Source: Lysobacter sp. BMK333-48F3
GTDB lineage: Bacteria > Pseudomonadota > Gammaproteobacteria > Xanthomonadales > Xanthomonadaceae
NCBI RefSeq assembly: GCF_019733395.1
Contig: NZ_JAIHOO010000001.1
Location: forward strand, 2,117,001 to 2,181,000
Length of the DNA: 64,000 bases
Direction of reading: 5' to 3'
The notes below the pieces were generated by a model. It did no database searches and was not told the DNA's origin. It was given only the letters and a program-made list of their open reading frames with translations. A program made the translations under genes and the position numbers. This document shows positions 59,553 to 64,000 of this stretch, piece by piece (the first letter of the stretch is position 1; each line of letters starts with the position of its first letter).

Positions 59553-60957
59553 GCCCGCCGCGCGCCGCGATTCTATCCGCCGCACCCTGCTGCTGTACCT
59601 GGGCACTTTGTCGCTGATCGGCGCGGCGCTGCTGTTCCTGGCCGCGCGCAGCTACGGCCGCAGCGCCGCCGACCGTTCCTACGATCACCTGCTGGTCGCC
59701 TCGGCTTTGTCGATCGCCGACAGCGTGGCCTTGGTCGACGGCCAGTGGCAGGTCGATCTGCCCTATGCCGCGCTCGACCTGCTGGCGATGGCGCCGGAGG
59801 ACCGGGTGTTCTACCGCGTCGCCAGCGCCGAGGGCGCGACCATCACCGGTTATGCCGACCTGCCGTCGCCGCCTTCGCCGCCGCCGCGCGACGGCCGGCC
59901 GCGGCTGTTCGACGCGGTCTATCGCGGCGAGCCGACCCGCTTCGTCGCGGTCTCGCGCTCGGTCGCCGGGCCGGCGACCCAGGGCCGCGCCATCGTCCAG
60001 GTCGGCCAGACCCGGCTCGCCCGCGAGGCCCTGGCCGACGACGTGGTGCTGCGCGCGCTGGTCGCGATCGTGGCCTTGTCGCTGGCGGCGCTGGCCCTGG
60101 TCTGGATCGGCGTGCACCGCGCGCTGCGGCCGTTGCAGAAGCTCGAACGCGACCTGTCGCTGCGCGAGCCGTCCGACCTCAAGCCGGTCGCCGGCGAAGT
60201 GCCGCTGGAGCTCGACCAACTGGTCGGTGCGTTGAATCGCTTCATGGCCCGGCTGGCGGCCAGCAACGAAACCCTGCGCGCCTTCATGGGCGATGCCGCG
60301 CACCAGATGCGCACCCCGCTGGCGGCGCTGCGCGCGCAGGCGCAGCTGGCGCTGGACGAGGACGACCCGGCCGAACAGCGCCGCAGCCTGGTCACCATCG
60401 AGCGCAACGCCAGCCACATGAGCCGGCTGCTGAACCAGTTGCTCAGCGACGCCAGCGCGATCCATCGCAGCCACCTGCAGCAGTTCGAAACCGTCGATCT
60501 GGCCGAGGTGTTGCACCAGGCCGTGTACGAATCGATCCCGCAGGCCGGGCCGCGGCCCGAAGTGCGGCTGGCCGCGACCGGCGAACCGATGCGCGTGCAC
60601 GGCGACGCCTTGCTGCTGCGCGAAGCGCTGAAGAACCTGATCGACAACGCGCTCAAGCACGGCCGTCCGCCGCCGGGCCGCGACGGCGGGCCCTTGCAGA
60701 TCGCCCTGACCGCGGCCGAAGACCCGGCCTGGGCGGTGCTGACCGTCGCCGACCACGGCCCCGGCATCGCCCCGGCCGACGCTGGCAGCGTGTTCGAACG
60801 CTTCGCCCGCGGCCGCGACGCCGCCGCCGGCGGCGCCGGCCTGGGCCTGGCGATCGTCAAGCGCATCGTCGACAGCCATGGCGGCCGGATCGATCTGAGC
60901 AACCGGGTCGGCGGCGGGCTGGTGGTGACCTTGCGGCTGCCGAGGAGCGAGAAGTGA
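59545..60957 (+). CDS. TctE-like sensor histidine kinase
   Basis: This 470-residue protein from ATG 59545 has GGAG 6 bases upstream. Two membrane helices (about 18-38 and 168-190) bracket a periplasmic sensor of about 130 residues. The kinase core has MGDAAHQMRTPLAALRAQ (phospho-His), LREALKNLIDNALKHG (N box), DHGPGIAPAD (G1) and GGAGLGLAIVKRI (G2). A 2CSK_N-like sensor of TctE is expected. Together with the 58845 gene it is the likely tricarboxylate two-component system. Confidence 0.93.
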   Translation: MTEPAARRDSIRRTLLLYLGTLSLIGAALLFLAARSYGRSAADRSYDHLLVASALSIADSVALVDGQWQVDLPYAALDLLAMAPEDRVFYRVASAEGATITGYADLPSPPSPPPRDGRPRLFDAVYRGEPTRFVAVSRSVAGPATQGRAIVQVGQTRLAREALADDVVLRALVAIVALSLAALALVWIGVHRALRPLQKLERDLSLREPSDLKPVAGEVPLELDQLVGALNRFMARLAASNETLRAFMGDAAHQMRTPLAALRAQAQLALDEDDPAEQRRSLVTIERNASHMSRLLNQLLSDASAIHRSHLQQFETVDLAEVLHQAVYESIPQAGPRPEVRLAATGEPMRVHGDALLLREALKNLIDNALKHGRPPPGRDGGPLQIALTAAEDPAWAVLTVADHGPGIAPADAGSVFERFARGRDAAAGGAGLGLAIVKRIVDSHGGRIDLSNRVGGGLVVTLRLPRSEK

Positions 60958-61083
60958 GGGTAGAGAAGTGAGGAGCGAGCGGAAGCAAGAACAACAACAA
61001 CGGCAGCGGCGCCTGTGGCGGCGTGGCGGCGTGCGCTTGTGCCTTTACTCACTCCTCACTCCTCTCCTCTCGCTCCTCGCTCT
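60948..61083. repeat. GTGAGGAGCGAGCGG inverted repeat overlapping a signal peptide
   Basis: The left arm AGAAGTGAGGAGCGAGCGGA lies at 60965-60984. The right arm CTCACTCCTCACTCCTCTCC with TCTCGCTCCTCGCTC lies at 61048-61082 inside the next gene and encodes its hydrophobic leader. Same element as 57349-57434. Confidence 0.82.
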
Positions 61084-62134
61084 TGCCAGCCCCGCCGCCC
61101 CCGGCGACGTCCGCGTCTTCAAGGCCCCGCAAGCCGTTACCGCCCGCCTGCGCATCCACGGCTCGACCGACATCGAGAACTTCGCCGCGGTGATCGCCGA
61201 CTACCAGCGCCTGCGCCCCGGCACCGAGGTCGAGTACGCCGACCTGGTCGCGCAGGACATCTACCGCCGCCATCTGCAGGCGCGCGAGGGCGGCCGCGCC
61301 GGCGCCGACCTGCTGATCAGCAGCGGCATGGACCTGCAGACCAAGCTGGCCAACGACGGCCACGCGCTGGCCCATCGCTCGGCCGCCACCGCCGGCCTGC
61401 CGGCCTGGTCGCAATGGCGCCACGAGGCTTTCGGCATCAGCTACGAGCCGGTGGTGATCGTCTACAACAAGCGCCTGCTGCCGCCGGCCAAGGTCCCGCG
61501 CACCCGCCGCGAGCTGCTGGCCCTGCTGCGCGACCCGGCCGCGCCGCTGGCCGGCAAGGTCGGCAGCTACGACGTCTCGCGCAGCAGCGTCGGCTACCTG
61601 CTGGCGACCCAGGACCACCAGCTCGGCAGCATGGCCGGCGCCCTGCAGGCCGCGCTCGGCGCCAACCGGGTGCGGCTGGAGGAGCGCACCGGCGCGCTGC
61701 TGGACCGGGTCGCGCGCGGCGAGCTGGCCCTGGCCTACAACGTGCTGGGCTCCTACGCCCAGGCCCGGGTCGACGCCGGCGCCCCGCTCGGCATCGTCCT
61801 GCCCGAGGACTACACCCTGGTCCTGTTGCGCACCGCGCTGATCCCGCGCGGCGCGCCCAATGCCGCCGAGGCCGGGCGCTTCCTCGACTACCTGCTGTCG
61901 CCGCGCGGCCAGGCCCTGCTCGCCCGCCAGGTCGGGCTGCAGCCGATCCGCGCCGCCGACGGCGCGCCGCTGGCCCCGCACGCGCGCGACGGCGCCGGCG
62001 TGCGCGCGCTGCGGCCGATCACCCTCGGCCCCGGCCTGCTGGTGTATCTGGACGCGCTCAAGCGCCGCCAGTTCCTCGAAGCCTGGCGTAGCACGGTCCA
62101 GCCCGGCCGCAAGGAGCCCGCCGATGCGCCCTGA
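60968..62134 (+). CDS. Periplasmic substrate-binding protein of the tricarboxylate module
   Basis: This 388-residue protein is read from GTG 60968; a second candidate start is GTG 61031, giving the compact leader MRLCLYSLLTPLLSLLALAS. The mature part matches extracellular solute-binding proteins of family 1/Fe-type: ARLRIHGSTDIENFAAVIADYQRLRPGTEVEYADL, DLLISSGMDLQTKLANDG, EAFGISYEPVVIVYNKRLL, LSPRGQALLARQVGLQPI. It lies 10 bp after the kinase and may present ligand to its periplasmic sensor, since no ABC permease is near. Confidence 0.88.
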   Translation: MRSERKQEQQQRQRRLWRRGGVRLCLYSLLTPLLSLLALASPAAPGDVRVFKAPQAVTARLRIHGSTDIENFAAVIADYQRLRPGTEVEYADLVAQDIYRRHLQAREGGRAGADLLISSGMDLQTKLANDGHALAHRSAATAGLPAWSQWRHEAFGISYEPVVIVYNKRLLPPAKVPRTRRELLALLRDPAAPLAGKVGSYDVSRSSVGYLLATQDHQLGSMAGALQAALGANRVRLEERTGALLDRVARGELALAYNVLGSYAQARVDAGAPLGIVLPEDYTLVLLRTALIPRGAPNAAEAGRFLDYLLSPRGQALLARQVGLQPIRAADGAPLAPHARDGAGVRALRPITLGPGLLVYLDALKRRQFLEAWRSTVQPGRKEPADAP

Positions 62135-62329
62135 GCCGGGCGCCCATACGCAGGCGTCGGGCGGCTTTCGCGCCGCCCGCGCCGGCTTCGGCAAAGCGCC
62201 CGCGGCGCCTGCCGGGTACAACTCCAAAGTACTAAGGACTCCTCCGACGCGGTCGCGCGAATCCGCCTCGGCGATCCTTTAGACTGCTAGCCCGACCACC
62301 TCGCGCCCTTGCCACGGCACTTTTATCTG

Positions 62330-64000
<1,671 letters not shown>

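Overview
The window is high-GC DNA with tight gene packing and strong codon bias. It looks like a chromosome segment of a Xanthomonadaceae gammaproteobacterium, most likely Lysobacter or a close relative. This is inferred from the TonB receptor-centred maltodextrin locus, the paired DsbA genes beside cytochrome c4 and EngB, and the many GTAG-headed intergenic palindromes of the kind described in Stenotrophomonas and relatives. I see no rRNA, tRNA, CRISPR array, phage or transposase. About 56 genes are supported. The last one, a malic enzyme, runs off the right edge; the first, a TonB-dependent receptor, enters from the left edge.

Layout. 1-1217: receptor end, terminator and a cluster of REP-like repeats. 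1233-6633: EEP-fold hydrolase, two DsbA-type oxidoreductases, a dihaem cytochrome c4, EngB GTPase and a DUF2007 membrane protein. 6715-16112: a complete maltodextrin uptake and hydrolysis locus (GH13 glucosidase, TonB receptor, MFS transporter, GH13 lipoprotein, LacI regulator) with a perfect 20-bp inverted operator pair between the two divergent genes. 16263-19539: an unusual operon of peptide-type ABC binding protein, VIT/CCC1-like membrane protein and one ABC permease, with no ATPase. 19758-27706: gshA, isochorismatase-fold protein, TPR protein, DMT exporter with divergent LysR regulator, and ppc. 28151-31341: small membrane protein and the frmR-frmA-frmB formaldehyde detoxification set with a visible FrmR-type operator. 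31462-35118: unknown protein, XRE-type regulator, FAD oxidoreductase plus methyltransferase. 35125-43857: a PD40 propeller-amidohydrolase fusion, DegV, a DsbA-fold isomerase with DUF1761, and a pair of translationally coupled amidohydrolase paralogues, one of which has lost its metal ligands. 43996-51875: AMP nucleosidase, LprI-like membrane protein, DUF924, NIPSNAP, a three-domain glutaredoxin-(HesB-like)-rhodanese protein, polysaccharide deacetylase, methyltransferase, SGNH esterase and AlaA. 52090-54870: RsgA and a DUF1704 zincin related to eukaryotic MATCAP peptidases. 55045-62134: acetoacetyl-CoA reductase-like SDR, then a tricarboxylate uptake module (CitMHS transporter, OprP-type porin, TctD/TctE-like two-component system, periplasmic binding protein). 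62330-end: maeB.

The genes mostly describe a free-living soil or water heterotroph: outer-membrane receptor capture of maltodextrins and citrate-type acids, PEP carboxylase and malic enzyme linking C3 and C4 pools, glutathione synthesis feeding the glutathione-dependent formaldehyde pathway, and periplasmic disulfide formation with a cytochrome c4 electron carrier. Intergenic space is dominated by at least six families of short palindromic repeats. One of them supplies a stop codon, and another appears to encode the hydrophobic core of a signal peptide.
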